A stretch of DNA of 64,000 nucleotides, from assembly GCA_029961105.1 (NCBI GenBank), contig JASBVO010000001.1:62001-126000 (forward strand), written 5' to 3'. Under the pieces are notes generated by a model. The model saw only the letters and a program-made list of their open reading frames with translations, made no database searches and was not told where the DNA came from. The stretch is from Micrococcus sp. GTDB lineage: Bacteria; Actinomycetota; Actinomycetes; Actinomycetales; Micrococcaceae. The position numbers and the translations under genes are program-made. The stretch's first letter is position 1. Each line of letters opens with the position of its first letter. Positions 37,103 through 46,126 of the stretch are shown in pieces.

Positions 37103-38483
37103 GCCGGAGTCTCCCTCCGTGCCCGTGCCGCCGCGCGGACGCCCGCGGGCGCACCAGGCCGTGCTGTTCGGGCCCGAGGGCCGCCCGCCCTATGCGGGCA
37201 AGCCGGCCGCCCTGCCCGGATACTCGGCCTGGGACCGGGAGCGCTGGCTGCCGGAACCGCCGAAGAGCTCCTACCGCTCGGACTTCGAACGGGACCGGGC
37301 CCGGATCCTGCACTCCTCCGCGCTGCGCCGGCTGGGGGCCAAGACGCAGGTGGTCGCCCCGGACGAGGACGACTTCGCCCGCACGCGGCTGACCCACTCC
37401 CTCGAGGTGGCCCAGGTCGGCCGCGAGCTGGGGCGGTCCCTGGGCTGCGACCCGGACGTGGTGGACGCCGCCTGCCTGTCCCACGACCTCGGCCACCCGC
37501 CCTTCGGGCACAACGGGGAGCGGGCGCTGAACGCCCTCAGCCAGGACATCGGCGGCTTCGAGGGCAACGCCCAGACCCTGCGCCTGCTGGCGCGGCTGGA
37601 GACCAAGAAGTTCTTCGCCGACGGCACCTCGGCCGGGCTCAACCTGACTCGCGCCTCCCTGGACGCCTCCTGCAAGTACCCGTGGGTCCGCGAGGACGCC
37701 CCGCTGGACCCGGACGGCAGGCGCAGCCGGAAGTTCGGGGTCTACGCGGACGACCTGCCGGTGTTCGCGTGGTTCCGCCGCGGCGTGGCCGGCATCCGCA
37801 AGTCCATGGAGGCCCAGGTCATGGACCTGGCCGATGACATCTCGTACTCGGTGCACGACGTGGAGGACGGGATCGTCAACGGCCAGTTCCAGCTGCACTG
37901 GCTGCGGGACCCCTCCCAGCGGGACCTGGTCATCGAGCGCACCCTGCAGTGGTACCTGCCGGAGACCGATCCGGCCGAGGTCGAGGCGGCGCTGGCGCGG
38001 CTGGAGGCCACGGACGTGTGGGTGGCGGAGGCGGACGGCACCCGGCGCTCGCGGGCCGCGCTGAAGGACATGACCAGCCAGCTCATCGGCCGCTTCTCCA
38101 ATGCCGCATTCGACGCCACCCGCGAGGTGTTCGGCAACGAGCCGCTGACCCGGCACGGTGCGGACGTGGTGGTCCCCGCCGAGACCGCGATCGAGATCGC
38201 CACCATGAAGGGCATCGCTGCCGCCTACGTCATGAGCTCCGAGGCCCGCCAGCCGCTCTACGCCCGGCAGCGGGAACTGCTCGGCGAGCTCGTGGAACTG
38301 CTCTGGTCCACCGGCGAGCGCTACCTGGACCCGATGTTCGCCGAGGACTGGCTCGAGGCTGCGGACGACGCCGCACGGCGCCGCGTGGTCATCGACCAGG
38401 TGGCCTCGCTGACCGACTCCACGGCCCTGGAGTGGCACGCCACCCTGGTCCGCGGGGAGCAGTTCCCCCGCACCTGGGTGTAG
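37095..38483 (+). CDS. dgt: dGTPase-like HD-domain triphosphohydrolase
   Basis: The 462-aa enzyme hydrolyses dNTPs to deoxynucleoside and triphosphate. The HD metal site is visible: RLTHSLEVAQ, LSHDLGHPPFGHNGE and DLADDISYSVHDVEDG. Length is normal for the actinobacterial Dgt (about 420-460) with a Pro/Arg-rich N-terminal extension of 45 residues. GTG at 37095 overlaps the dusB end by 8 nt, so the two genes are likely coupled. The gene has no clear terminator; the convergent AlkD-like gene ends 20 nt away. Confidence 0.93.
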   Translation: MAEPESPSVPVPPRGRPRAHQAVLFGPEGRPPYAGKPAALPGYSAWDRERWLPEPPKSSYRSDFERDRARILHSSALRRLGAKTQVVAPDEDDFARTRLTHSLEVAQVGRELGRSLGCDPDVVDAACLSHDLGHPPFGHNGERALNALSQDIGGFEGNAQTLRLLARLETKKFFADGTSAGLNLTRASLDASCKYPWVREDAPLDPDGRRSRKFGVYADDLPVFAWFRRGVAGIRKSMEAQVMDLADDISYSVHDVEDGIVNGQFQLHWLRDPSQRDLVIERTLQWYLPETDPAEVEAALARLEATDVWVAEADGTRRSRAALKDMTSQLIGRFSNAAFDATREVFGNEPLTRHGADVVVPAETAIEIATMKGIAAAYVMSSEARQPLYARQRELLGELVELLWSTGERYLDPMFAEDWLEAADDAARRRVVIDQVASLTDSTALEWHATLVRGEQFPRTWV

Positions 38484-38503
38484 GACCCGGGGGTAGGGCG
38501 TGG

Positions 38504-39232
38504 TCAGCGCGCCTGTTCCCTGCGCCGCACGATCTCGCTGATCCAGGCCGGCGCGAACGGGGAGGTGCAGTTCGGGGGCGTGGGGTAGTCCTTGAGCACC
38601 TCGAGGCGCTCGCCGATGTCCAGGGCGCGGGCACGCAGGTCCGGGTGCTCGATCCCGATCGTGGCCAGCGTGGTGTTCATCGACCACTGCAGCGCGGGCG
38701 GGGCGTCCTTCAGCCGCGCCTCGATGGTGTCCAGCAGCTCGGGCAGGTCCAGGACCTCCGGCTTCTTGGACACCTGGTGCGCGATGAGGTCCCATCCGGC
38801 ACTGGCCACCTGCGGGTCCGGGTCCGCCGTCCACGCCAGCCGCAGCGGCTCCAGGTGCCGGGACTTCTTCAACACGTAATTGACCAGCCAGTCCTTGACC
38901 TTCGGCGCGCGGGCCTGGCGCAGCATGGTGTCCAGCTCCGCGGGGCTGAACCGCTTCGGTGAGCAGACCAGCAGGGCTAGGAGGCGGGCCGCGGTGTCCT
39001 CGGTCGCCCACAGCTCCAGGGCCAGGCCATGCTTGGCGGCGGGGTCAGCCTTGATCGTCCTGGCCACCCCGCGCAGTCTCGTCAGGTTCACCCCGTGGTC
39101 GTCTCCGCGTTTCTGGTTCGCCGCGCGCATCCCCGGGTCCTCCAGGGCAGCGAGCTCGGCCAGGACGGAGTCGACGGACGGTGCAGCGGTGTCAGCGGTG
39201 CCAGGGGCGGCGGGATCAGGGGGAACGGCCAT
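38504..39232 (-). CDS. AlkD-like HEAT-repeat DNA alkylation repair protein
   Basis: The 242-aa protein is built of helical repeats typical of AlkC/AlkD (PF08713): AAKHGLALELWATEDTAARLLALLV, VKDWLVNYVLKKSRHLEPLRLAWTADPDPQVASAGWDLIAHQV. AlkD removes bulky or cationic alkyl bases; some relatives only bind DNA, and the catalytic Trp/Asp set cannot be assigned with certainty here. ATG at 39232 lies 7 nt after minus-strand TAGGAT and is therefore preferred over ATG at 39241, which falls inside that box. It is the first gene of the block separating dgt from dnaG. Confidence 0.8.
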   Translation of the reverse strand: MAVPPDPAAPGTADTAAPSVDSVLAELAALEDPGMRAANQKRGDDHGVNLTRLRGVARTIKADPAAKHGLALELWATEDTAARLLALLVCSPKRFSPAELDTMLRQARAPKVKDWLVNYVLKKSRHLEPLRLAWTADPDPQVASAGWDLIAHQVSKKPEVLDLPELLDTIEARLKDAPPALQWSMNTTLATIGIEHPDLRARALDIGERLEVLKDYPTPPNCTSPFAPAWISEIVRRREQAR

Positions 39233-39239
39233 GCCGCCC

Positions 39240-39245
39240 ATCCTA
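39240..39245 (-). promoter_or_regulatory. -10 box of the AlkD-like gene (leaderless)
   Basis: Minus-strand TAGGAT ends 7 nt before ATG at 39232. Confidence 0.5.
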
Positions 39246-39320
39246 GGAGCCCGGCGCCGCTCCCGACGTGCGCTTCCGGTCGGGTTCGTGGGGGTCCTGG
39301 GAGTCAGGACCCCCGCGAAC

Positions 39321-40193
39321 TCACCTCAAGGCGTGCGGAGCGGCGGCCCGGGCGAGGGCGGGCAGGACCGTGGCGGCGGTGCCGGGCACGTGCACGGTGG
39401 CCGCGGTGGAGAACTCGGTCACCTCGGGATTGACCTCGACGACGGCGGCGCCGGCCCCCAGCGCCACGTACGGCAGGGAGGCGGCTGGCTGGACGACGGC
39501 CGACGTACCCACCACGACGGCGAGGTCACAGTTCTCGAGGGCGGCGTAGGTCTGCTCCAGCGCGCGCTCGGGGAGCATCTCGCCGAACCACACGATGCCC
39601 GGGCGCAGCCGTCCGGTCCCGCAGGAGGTGCAGGCCGGAGGAGTGCTGCGCAGCAGTTGCTCCAGGTCGGCGTCGGCCCCGGCCAGTCCGTCCTCGGCCG
39701 TACCGGGGTCGTGGTCGGCGGGGGTGCCGCAGTCCGCGCACCGGTAGTCGAACAGGGAACCGTGCAGGTGGGCCAGCACCTCGGCGCCGGCGCGCTCGTG
39801 CAGGTCGTCGACGTTCTGGGTGGAGACCACCAGGGAACCGGACGCCGCGGCGGGCCCCGGGGCGCCGGCGTCGGGCCCCTCACCGCCGCGGCTGACGGAC
39901 AGGGCCCGCTGCCAGGCGGCGATCGCCCGATGCCCGGCGTTGGGGGAGCAGGACCGCACGAGCCGGGCCCGCCACTGGTACCAGGACCAGACCAGCCCGG
40001 GGTCCGCGAACCAGGCGTCCTCGGTCGCCAATTGCTCGGGGCTGTACTGCTGCCACAGGCCGGTCTGGGCGTCGCGGAACGTCGGCACGCCGGACTCGGC
40101 GCTCATGCCCGCACCGGTGAGCACCACCACGCGGCGGGCGCCGCGGGCCAACTCGGCGGCCTCAGCCAGGGCGGGAAGTCCAGGATCGTTCAC
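39321..40193 (-). CDS. Sir2-family NAD-dependent protein deacylase
   Basis: The 290-aa sirtuin has VVLTGAGMSAESGVPTFRD, STQNVDDLHERAG, the catalytic His in LAHLHGSLF and a four-Cys zinc site (CADC...CTSC). It would remove acetyl or other acyl groups from lysine with NAD+, as CobB does. An insertion between AIAAW and STQNV is Gly/Ala/Pro-rich. GTG at 40193 is chosen because TACAGT on the minus strand ends exactly 6 nt before it; the longer frame to 40223 has no such support. It is transcribed away from the MFS gene. Confidence 0.92.
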   Translation of the reverse strand: MNDPGLPALAEAAELARGARRVVVLTGAGMSAESGVPTFRDAQTGLWQQYSPEQLATEDAWFADPGLVWSWYQWRARLVRSCSPNAGHRAIAAWQRALSVSRGGEGPDAGAPGPAAASGSLVVSTQNVDDLHERAGAEVLAHLHGSLFDYRCADCGTPADHDPGTAEDGLAGADADLEQLLRSTPPACTSCGTGRLRPGIVWFGEMLPERALEQTYAALENCDLAVVVGTSAVVQPAASLPYVALGAGAAVVEVNPEVTEFSTAATVHVPGTAATVLPALARAAAPHALR

Positions 40194-40199
40194 GAGGCC

Positions 40200-40205
40200 A
40201 CTGTA
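40200..40205 (-). promoter_or_regulatory. -10 box of the sirtuin gene (leaderless)
   Basis: Minus-strand TACAGT ends 6 nt before GTG at 40193. Confidence 0.5.
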
Positions 40206-40281
40206 GACGCCCTCCCTGGGCATCCGACCGGTGTCCTCATGGCCTGCGTCTCGGGTTCCTGTGAGCGGCGTCTATTCAATT

Positions 40282-40300
40282 CGTATACGTACGTTATAGT
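40282..40300 (+). promoter_or_regulatory. Promoter with palindromic operator before the MFS gene
   Basis: CGTATACG (40282-40289) and the overlapping ACGTACGT (40287-40294) are palindromes immediately before a -10-like TATAGT (40295-40300). The GTATAC core is like that of GntR-family sites. This AT-rich patch contrasts with its surroundings. Transcription from about 40307 would give a leader of about 96 nt. Confidence 0.4.
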
Positions 40301-40402
40301 GGTCGATGTTCGTGTGAGCGCCGTCATGGCCGTCCATGACACAGGACTCATCCTGTGCCTCCACGTCATCCCCAGAACCACGTGCCCCGCCCCGGAGGTC
40401 CC

Positions 40403-41818
40403 ATGTCCACGTCCACCACCACCCGCCCCACCGGCGGGTCCGGCCCACTCGTGTTGCGCGGCCGCAACTGGGTGGCCCCGCTGTGCTGGTTCGCCGTCTT
40501 CCTCGACGGCTTCGACGCCGTCGTCCTCGGCGCCATCATGCCGAAGCTGACCTCAGATCCCACCATGGGCATCGACAACACCGACGGCACCATGATCGCC
40601 ACCGCCGGGCTCGTCGGCATGATGATCGGTGCCCTCGGCATGGGCTGGCTGACCGACAAGTTCGGCCGCCGCAAGCTGCTCATGGGTGCCGTGATCGCCT
40701 TCTCCGTGCTGACCTTCGTCACCGGCTTCGCCCAGGACGCCTTCACCATCGGCCTGCTGCGCTTCCTGGCCGGCCTCGGCCTCGGCGGCTGCCTGCCCAC
40801 CGGCATCTCCATGGTCACGGAGTTCGCCGGCCACAAGAAGGGCTCCAACGCCACCACCCTGATGATGACCGGCTACCACGTGGGTGCCGTCGTCACCGCC
40901 CTGCTGGCCATCTGGGCCGCAGCCAACACCGTCTCCGGCTGGCGCGAGATGTTCTTCATCGGCGGACTGCCCGCCCTCGTCCTGGTGCCGCTGATGTGGC
41001 GCTTCCTGCCCGAGTCCCCGGACTACCTGCTCTCCCAGGGCCGGACCCAGGAGGCCCACACCGTGGCCGCGCACTACGGCGTCGAGATCGACGAGGAGCC
41101 GGAGCGCGCCTTCGCCGACGCCTCGCCGGAACGCGCCGAGACGGAGAAGCAGGGCGCCGGGCTGCTGCTGTCCGCCACGTACCGCCGCAACACCATCTTC
41201 ATGTGGATCGCCTCCTTCATGGGCCTGCTGCTGGTGTACGGCCTGAACACCTGGCTCCCGCAGATCATGCGCGCCGCGGACTACGACCTTGGCAACTCCC
41301 TGGGCTTCCTGGTGGTCCTCAACGCCGGAGCCGTGATCGGGCTGATCATCGCCGGCAAGGTCGGCGACGCCATCTCCCCGCGCAACGCGGGCATCCTGTG
41401 GTTCATCGGCTCGGCGATCCTGCTGGCCGCCCTGGCCATCAAGCTGCCGCTGCTGGGCATCTACGTGATGATCTTCATCACCGGCTGCTTCGTGTTCTCC
41501 GCCCAGAACCTCGTCTACGCCTTCGCCGCCACCAACTACCCGCCGAAGGTCCGCGGCACCGCGCTGGGCATGGCCGCCGGCGTCGGCCGCCTGGGTGCCA
41601 TCTCCGGGCCGATCATGGGCGGCACCCTCGTGGCCGCCGGCATCGCCTACCCGTGGGGCTTCTTCGGCTTCGCCCTGGCCGGCGCCCTCGGCGGCGTGGC
41701 CATGTCCGGCATGCGCACCGTGCGCCGCGGCCAGGGCACCGGCTCCTCCGGCACCCCGGTGAAGGCTGTCCAGGAGCCGGACGCCGTCCGGCCCGAGCAC
41801 ACCACCACCGGCGTCTGA
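40403..41818 (+). CDS. MFS transporter, aromatic acid:H+ symporter type
   Basis: The 471-aa membrane protein has 12 predicted helices and AAHS-family sequences: FLDGFDAVVLGAIMPKL in helix 1 (the D-G-F-D motif of PcaK-like carriers), GWLTDKFGRRKLLMG in loop 2-3 and FLPESPDYLLSQGR. It likely imports a benzoate-type acid with a proton. ATG at 40403 has GGAGG 4 nt upstream. No aromatic ring-cleavage genes adjoin it, but the quinate block 15 kb away yields protocatechuate. The palindromic operator upstream indicates substrate control. Confidence 0.88.
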   Translation: MSTSTTTRPTGGSGPLVLRGRNWVAPLCWFAVFLDGFDAVVLGAIMPKLTSDPTMGIDNTDGTMIATAGLVGMMIGALGMGWLTDKFGRRKLLMGAVIAFSVLTFVTGFAQDAFTIGLLRFLAGLGLGGCLPTGISMVTEFAGHKKGSNATTLMMTGYHVGAVVTALLAIWAAANTVSGWREMFFIGGLPALVLVPLMWRFLPESPDYLLSQGRTQEAHTVAAHYGVEIDEEPERAFADASPERAETEKQGAGLLLSATYRRNTIFMWIASFMGLLLVYGLNTWLPQIMRAADYDLGNSLGFLVVLNAGAVIGLIIAGKVGDAISPRNAGILWFIGSAILLAALAIKLPLLGIYVMIFITGCFVFSAQNLVYAFAATNYPPKVRGTALGMAAGVGRLGAISGPIMGGTLVAAGIAYPWGFFGFALAGALGGVAMSGMRTVRRGQGTGSSGTPVKAVQEPDAVRPEHTTTGV

Positions 41819-41887
41819 GTCCCGCCCGTCGGCCTCCCCGGGCCACGGCACGGGCCCGGCCGGCACAGCGCGCCGGAGCGCGCACAC

Positions 41888-41938
41888 ACCACCGGAGGTC
41901 CGGCCCCCTGACGCACAGGGGGCCGGACCTCCGGTGGT
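41888..41938. terminator. Strong bidirectional terminator
   Basis: Perfect 23-bp arms (41888-41910 and 41916-41938; core GGAGGTCCGGCCCCCTG) enclose a 5-nt loop between the MFS gene and the convergent mgsC gene. Confidence 0.88.
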
Positions 41939-41977
41939 CCCGGCGTCTCGGCGTCGAGGCGTCCCGGCGTCCCCCGG

Positions 41978-43309
41978 TCAGCCGAAGTCCCGCCCTCCGC
42001 CCGGGACCCACGAGGTGCCCGCGAGGGGGATCCGGGACATGGCCGCGGCCTCGACGGTCAGGGCGACCAGGTCCTCGGGCTCCAGGTGCAGCAGGTGGGA
42101 CTTGCCACAGGCCCGGGCCAGCGTCTGCGCCTCCAGCGTGAGCACCCGCAGGTAGTTGGCCAGCCTGTGGCCGGCGGCGACGGGGTCGAGGCGCGCGGCC
42201 AGCCGTGGGTCCTGCGTGGTGATGCCCGCGGGATCCCGGCCGTCCTGGAAGTCGTCGTAGTAGCCGGCCGCCGAGCCGAGGAGCTCGTACTCCTCCGCGT
42301 ACTGGGGATCGTTGTCCCCCAGGGCGATCAGTGCCGCCGTGCCGATCGACACGGCGTCGGCGCCGAGGGCCAGGGCCTTGGCCACGTCGGCACCGTTGCG
42401 GATGCCTCCGGAGGCGATGAGCTTGACCTTGCGGTGCATGTCCAGTTCCTGGAGGGCCTGGACCGCCTGGGGCAGCGCCGCGAGGATCGGGATGCCGACG
42501 TGCTCGATGAACACCTCCTGGGTGGCCGCCGTCCCGCCCTGCATGCCGTCGAGCACGACCACGTCGGCTCCCGCCGCCACCGCCAGCTTGACGTCGTAGT
42601 AGGGCCGGGAGGCACCGATCTTCACGAAGACCGGCTTCTGCCAGTCCGTGATCTCCCGGAGCTCATGGATCTTGATGGCCAGGTCGTCCGGACCGGTCCA
42701 GTCCGGGTGACGGCAGGCGCTGCGCTGGTCGATGCCGACCGGAAGGGTGCGCATGCCGGCCACGCGTTCGGTGATCTTCTGCCCCAGCAGCATCCCCCCG
42801 CCGCCCGGTTTCGCGCCCTGGCCCAGGACCACCTCCAGGGCATCGGCCGCCCGGAGATGGTCGGGGTTCATCCCGTAGCGGCTGGGCAGCAGTTGGTAGA
42901 CGAGCTTGTCGGAGTGACCGCGTTCCTCGTCCGTCATCCCCCCGTCCCCGGTCGTCGTGGACGTGCCGACCGCCGAGGCCCCACGGCCGAGGGCCTCCTT
43001 GGCCTGGGCGGAGAGCGCGCCGAAGCTCATGCCCGCGATGGTCACGGGGATGTCGATGTGGATCGGATCGGCTTCGTGGAGGTCCCCCAGCACGACATCC
43101 GTGTCACAGCGTTCCCGGTACCCCTCGAGCGGGTAGCGCGACATCGAGGAGCCGAGGAACAGCAGGTCGTCGAAGTGGGGGAGGGGGCGCTTGGCGCCCC
43201 AGCCACGGATGTCGTAGACGCCGGTATCCGCGGCGTGCTGGATGGCCGCGATGGCGGCCCGGTCGTAGGTCGCGGATTCACGGAGGCCGCGGTCTTCAGG
43301 GCTGCGCAT
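41978..43309 (-). CDS. mgsC: N-methylglutamate synthase subunit C (FMN glutamate-synthase-like)
   Basis: The 443-aa protein equals the FMN-binding central domain of glutamate synthase: IAGMSFGALSAQAKEALGRG, GAKPGGGGMLLG, VKIGASRPYYDVKLAVAAGADVVVLDGMQGGT and KLIASGGIRNGADVAKALALGADAVSIGT. With the MgsA and MgsB homologues encoded just upstream it should form N-methylglutamate synthase, which makes N-methylglutamate from methylamine released from gamma-glutamylmethylamide. ATG at 43309 shares one base with the mgsB TGA. The same domain set is also called GlxD in rhizobia. Reaction is inferred from the complete pathway context. Confidence 0.88.
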   Translation of the reverse strand: MRSPEDRGLRESATYDRAAIAAIQHAADTGVYDIRGWGAKRPLPHFDDLLFLGSSMSRYPLEGYRERCDTDVVLGDLHEADPIHIDIPVTIAGMSFGALSAQAKEALGRGASAVGTSTTTGDGGMTDEERGHSDKLVYQLLPSRYGMNPDHLRAADALEVVLGQGAKPGGGGMLLGQKITERVAGMRTLPVGIDQRSACRHPDWTGPDDLAIKIHELREITDWQKPVFVKIGASRPYYDVKLAVAAGADVVVLDGMQGGTAATQEVFIEHVGIPILAALPQAVQALQELDMHRKVKLIASGGIRNGADVAKALALGADAVSIGTAALIALGDNDPQYAEEYELLGSAAGYYDDFQDGRDPAGITTQDPRLAARLDPVAAGHRLANYLRVLTLEAQTLARACGKSHLLHLEPEDLVALTVEAAAMSRIPLAGTSWVPGGGRDFG

Positions 43310-44028
43310 CAGTACCTCCCGGAGTGGTCGCTGTTGAAGTGGTACAGGGTGCGTGCCGAGCCGTACCGGCGGAACCGACCGAGGTAGGCCGGGTCGTCGG
43401 CGCCCTCGGTCATTCCCGCCCGGGTGAGCAGCTCCTTGAGCTCCGCCCGGTGCTCGGGCCCCATGTCCTTCTCGATGCAGTCGGCCCCGAGGGCGCCGAC
43501 CTCACCGCGGACGTACACGCGTGCCTCGAAGATGGAGTCCCCGAGTCCGTCTCCGGCATCGCCGCAGACCACGATGCGCCCCGCCTGCGCCATGAAGGCC
43601 CCCATGGCGCCGATGTCCCCGCCGACCACGATGTCCGCCCCCTTGAGGGAGATGCCGCAGCGGGTGGAGGCGTTGCCCTCGATGACCAGGAGGCCGCCGT
43701 GGGCGGTCGCCCCGGCCGACTGGGACGCGTTGCCGCGGATGCGCACCACGCCGGACATCATGTTCTCGGCGACCCCGGGACCGGCCGATCCCTCGACGGT
43801 GATCCGCCCGTCCTGGTTCATCCCGGCGCAGTAGTATCCGACGTCGCCCTCGATCAGGATCTCCAGGTCTCCGTCGACCCCGGCGGCCACCGCGTGTGCG
43901 CCCAGGGGGTTCTTCACCCGGTAACGCCGGGCGGTGGGTGCGTGCAGCTCGGCGTTGAGGTCCCGCACCCCCTCGGTGCCCAGGTCGAAGGTGATCGTCT
44001 CCTGCAGTGTCTCGTTCAGCGTTTCCAT
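43309..44028 (-). CDS. mgsB: N-methylglutamate synthase subunit B (GXGXG domain)
   Basis: The 239-aa protein is a right-handed beta-helix like the C-terminal domain of glutamate synthase: repeated strands with GxxGxxxxG turns such as GVVRIRGNASQSAGATAHGG, LLVIEGNASTRCG and IVVGGDIGAMGAFM. In the synthase it links the amidotransferase and the FMN subunit. Its start overlaps the mgsA 3' end by 13 nt and its stop overlaps the mgsC start, so all three are coupled. Alternative name in rhizobial clusters is GlxC. Confidence 0.88.
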   Translation of the reverse strand: METLNETLQETITFDLGTEGVRDLNAELHAPTARRYRVKNPLGAHAVAAGVDGDLEILIEGDVGYYCAGMNQDGRITVEGSAGPGVAENMMSGVVRIRGNASQSAGATAHGGLLVIEGNASTRCGISLKGADIVVGGDIGAMGAFMAQAGRIVVCGDAGDGLGDSIFEARVYVRGEVGALGADCIEKDMGPEHRAELKELLTRAGMTEGADDPAYLGRFRRYGSARTLYHFNSDHSGRY

Positions 44029-44909
44029 GCGTACACCCGTCCCGGTTCGGGCTCGAACAAACGAGCCTCATCGATGCCTGGCAGCTTCGCCAGCGCCTGG
44101 AACTCCGAGGCCATGGCAACCCATCGGGGATGCTCGGCCACGATGGCGGGTTTGCAGGCGATCTCGTCTCGCACCACCGCGAACCCGTTCTCCGTGGTCA
44201 CCAGCAGCGTGTAGAAGCCGTCGAACTCCTCGCCCAGGGCGATCAGGGCCGTCTCGAGGTCGTCGCCTTCCGACAGGCGGTTGGCGACGTAGCGCGCGCC
44301 CACCTCCGTGTCGTTCTGCGAGTCGAAGGTGACGCCCTTGCGCTGCAGTTCACGGCGGATGGTGGCGTGGTTGGAGAAGGAGCCGTTGTGGACGAGGCTG
44401 ACACCGACGCCCACGGAGAACGGATGACATCCTTCGGCGTTGATGGCCGACTCGGTGGCCATGCGCGTATGGGCGATGCCCTGCCATCCGCTGGCGTCCC
44501 TCAGCCGGTAGGCCTCTGCCAGGTCCAGCGGATTTCCCACACCCTTGTAGACGATCATGTCCTCCCCGAGCCCGACGACCTTGGCCTCGGGCACCGCGGC
44601 GGCCACGGCGGTCGACAGCACCTCGGGGGAGGCCTGGGCCGTCAGGACCATGGTGTCCCCCACACGGTCCTCCTCGACGGCGCCGGTGCCGGGGAGGCGC
44701 TCGGCCACCGCGGCGCCCACGCCCGGCTGGGCATGGAGCAACGAGACGGCCGAGAAGCCCTCGGGGCAGCGCTTCCGGTCGCCGTAGACGGCGACGCCGG
44801 CGGAGTCCGGTCCCCGGCCGACGATGCCCTGCAGCATCTCGGCCATCAGTTCGCCCAGTTGCCCCTGCATGTCCGGGTCCCTGAGGTGCAGACCGATGAT
44901 CCCGCACAT
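44016..44909 (-). CDS. mgsA: N-methylglutamate synthase subunit A (class II amidotransferase)
   Basis: The 297-aa protein begins MCGIIGLH with the N-terminal nucleophile Cys2 of class II glutamine amidotransferases, and continues with GIVGRGPDSAG, GIAHTRMATES, NGSFSNH and the SQNDTEVGA loop. In MgsA the substrate is thought to be gamma-glutamylmethylamide, the methylated analogue of glutamine. ATG at 44909 is fixed by a near-perfect AAGGAGG 6 nt upstream; further open frame belongs to the channel gene. An internal insertion of about 70 residues (GVGAAVAERLPG to VGLGEDM) separates the two halves of the motif set. Confidence 0.9.
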   Translation of the reverse strand: MCGIIGLHLRDPDMQGQLGELMAEMLQGIVGRGPDSAGVAVYGDRKRCPEGFSAVSLLHAQPGVGAAVAERLPGTGAVEEDRVGDTMVLTAQASPEVLSTAVAAAVPEAKVVGLGEDMIVYKGVGNPLDLAEAYRLRDASGWQGIAHTRMATESAINAEGCHPFSVGVGVSLVHNGSFSNHATIRRELQRKGVTFDSQNDTEVGARYVANRLSEGDDLETALIALGEEFDGFYTLLVTTENGFAVVRDEIACKPAIVAEHPRWVAMASEFQALAKLPGIDEARLFEPEPGRVYAWKR

Positions 44910-44944
44910 AGGGTCCCTCCTTCCGTGTGGTGGTGAATGGGGGT

Positions 44945-46090
44945 CTAGGCCGGCTCGGTGGCCCGCATGTCCTCGACCGGGAAGGACTCGGCATCGTCGA
45001 GCATGATGGCCGGCGGCTTGAACAGCCGGAGGACCAGCCCGGTGATGAACCCGGTGGCCAGGGCGAGCGCGAACGTGCCGGCGATGGCCGCCAGCTGGCT
45101 CCACGACGCCCCCGCGATGGCCAGCGGGGCCAGGCCGCCGAGGATGCCGGGGACGCCGTGCAGGTTGTGCACGCCCATCGTGTCCAGCACCCCGGTCCTT
45201 GCGAGCAGCCAGTCGTGGAGGTAGACGAAGGACAGGGTCGAGACCACCCCTCCGAACAGGCCGATCAGCCAGGACTGCCACGGGGTGGCGAGGTCCACGG
45301 TGGCCCCGATGGCCACGCCTCCTGCCAGGAGCGCGTAGGTGTAGACCAATGGATCGATCGTCCTCTTGAGCGCATACAGCAGGAGGTAGGTGACCAAGGT
45401 GGAGGCCATCAGCGCGAGATAGCAGTTGATCATGGCCGGGATGATCTGCTCCGGTGGCAGCAGGGCGGTCACGAAGGACGGCCACAGGACGAACAGCAGC
45501 ATGGAGGCGAGCCAGACGAAGGAGACGCTGTGGACGCTGGTCTGGACGGGCTCATCCTTGACCCGGAGGTTCCGCAGCGCCAGGATGACGCCCCATCCCC
45601 AGTACGCCGCGAACATGTGGACCAGGATGGAGCCGCCGGCATCGAGGACCCCGTCCAGATAGGTGAAGAGGAACCATTCGTTGACCATGTAGGCGGGCAC
45701 GAACAGGACGGCCGCCAGGAGGTAGTGGATGGTCGAGATGTGGCCGAGGAAGACGCCGATGGCGATCACGAGGGTGATGGAGCAGAAGAACGCCAGGATG
45801 AGCGCATCGATGTTCAGTCCATTGCCGAGCAGCCCCGTGTGGATGATGAGGTACAGCGGCCAGCTGGTCACGAGGACCAGGAGCGTCGCCAGGGCCACGC
45901 CCCATTCGTAGCGGCGGATGAACATCATCAGGAACGCGACCAGCATCAGCATGAGGGCGACGTCCTGCCCCCGGTGGTACTGGAACAGCTGGGTGGTCTG
46001 TTCACTGAGTCCGGCTGCCGAGGCCGTCCCGGCCGGGACGATGATGGCCAGGGCGGTGAGCAGCACGGTGGTGAGTGATCTCTTGAACAT
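44945..46090 (-). CDS. Amt/Rh-family ammonium or methylammonium channel, Rh-like
   Basis: The 381-aa protein has a signal-like N-terminus (to TASAAG), then about 11 helices. The pore histidines are in DAGGSILVHMFAAYWGWG and VHNLHGVPGILGG. Both segments look more like Rh glycoproteins (DxxGSIxIHxFGAYFGL, VHNLHGxPG) than classical bacterial AmtB. It lies between gmaS and mgsA with gaps of about 35 nt, so it probably brings in methylamine or handles ammonia released by oxidation. AAGGA stands 8 nt before the ATG. A C-terminal tail of about 20 residues is acidic. Confidence 0.85.
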   Translation of the reverse strand: MFKRSLTTVLLTALAIIVPAGTASAAGLSEQTTQLFQYHRGQDVALMLMLVAFLMMFIRRYEWGVALATLLVLVTSWPLYLIIHTGLLGNGLNIDALILAFFCSITLVIAIGVFLGHISTIHYLLAAVLFVPAYMVNEWFLFTYLDGVLDAGGSILVHMFAAYWGWGVILALRNLRVKDEPVQTSVHSVSFVWLASMLLFVLWPSFVTALLPPEQIIPAMINCYLALMASTLVTYLLLYALKRTIDPLVYTYALLAGGVAIGATVDLATPWQSWLIGLFGGVVSTLSFVYLHDWLLARTGVLDTMGVHNLHGVPGILGGLAPLAIAGASWSQLAAIAGTFALALATGFITGLVLRLFKPPAIMLDDAESFPVEDMRATEPA

Positions 46091-46126
46091 GGCGGATGTC
46101 CTTGTGTCAGCAGGGAGGGACGCGGC

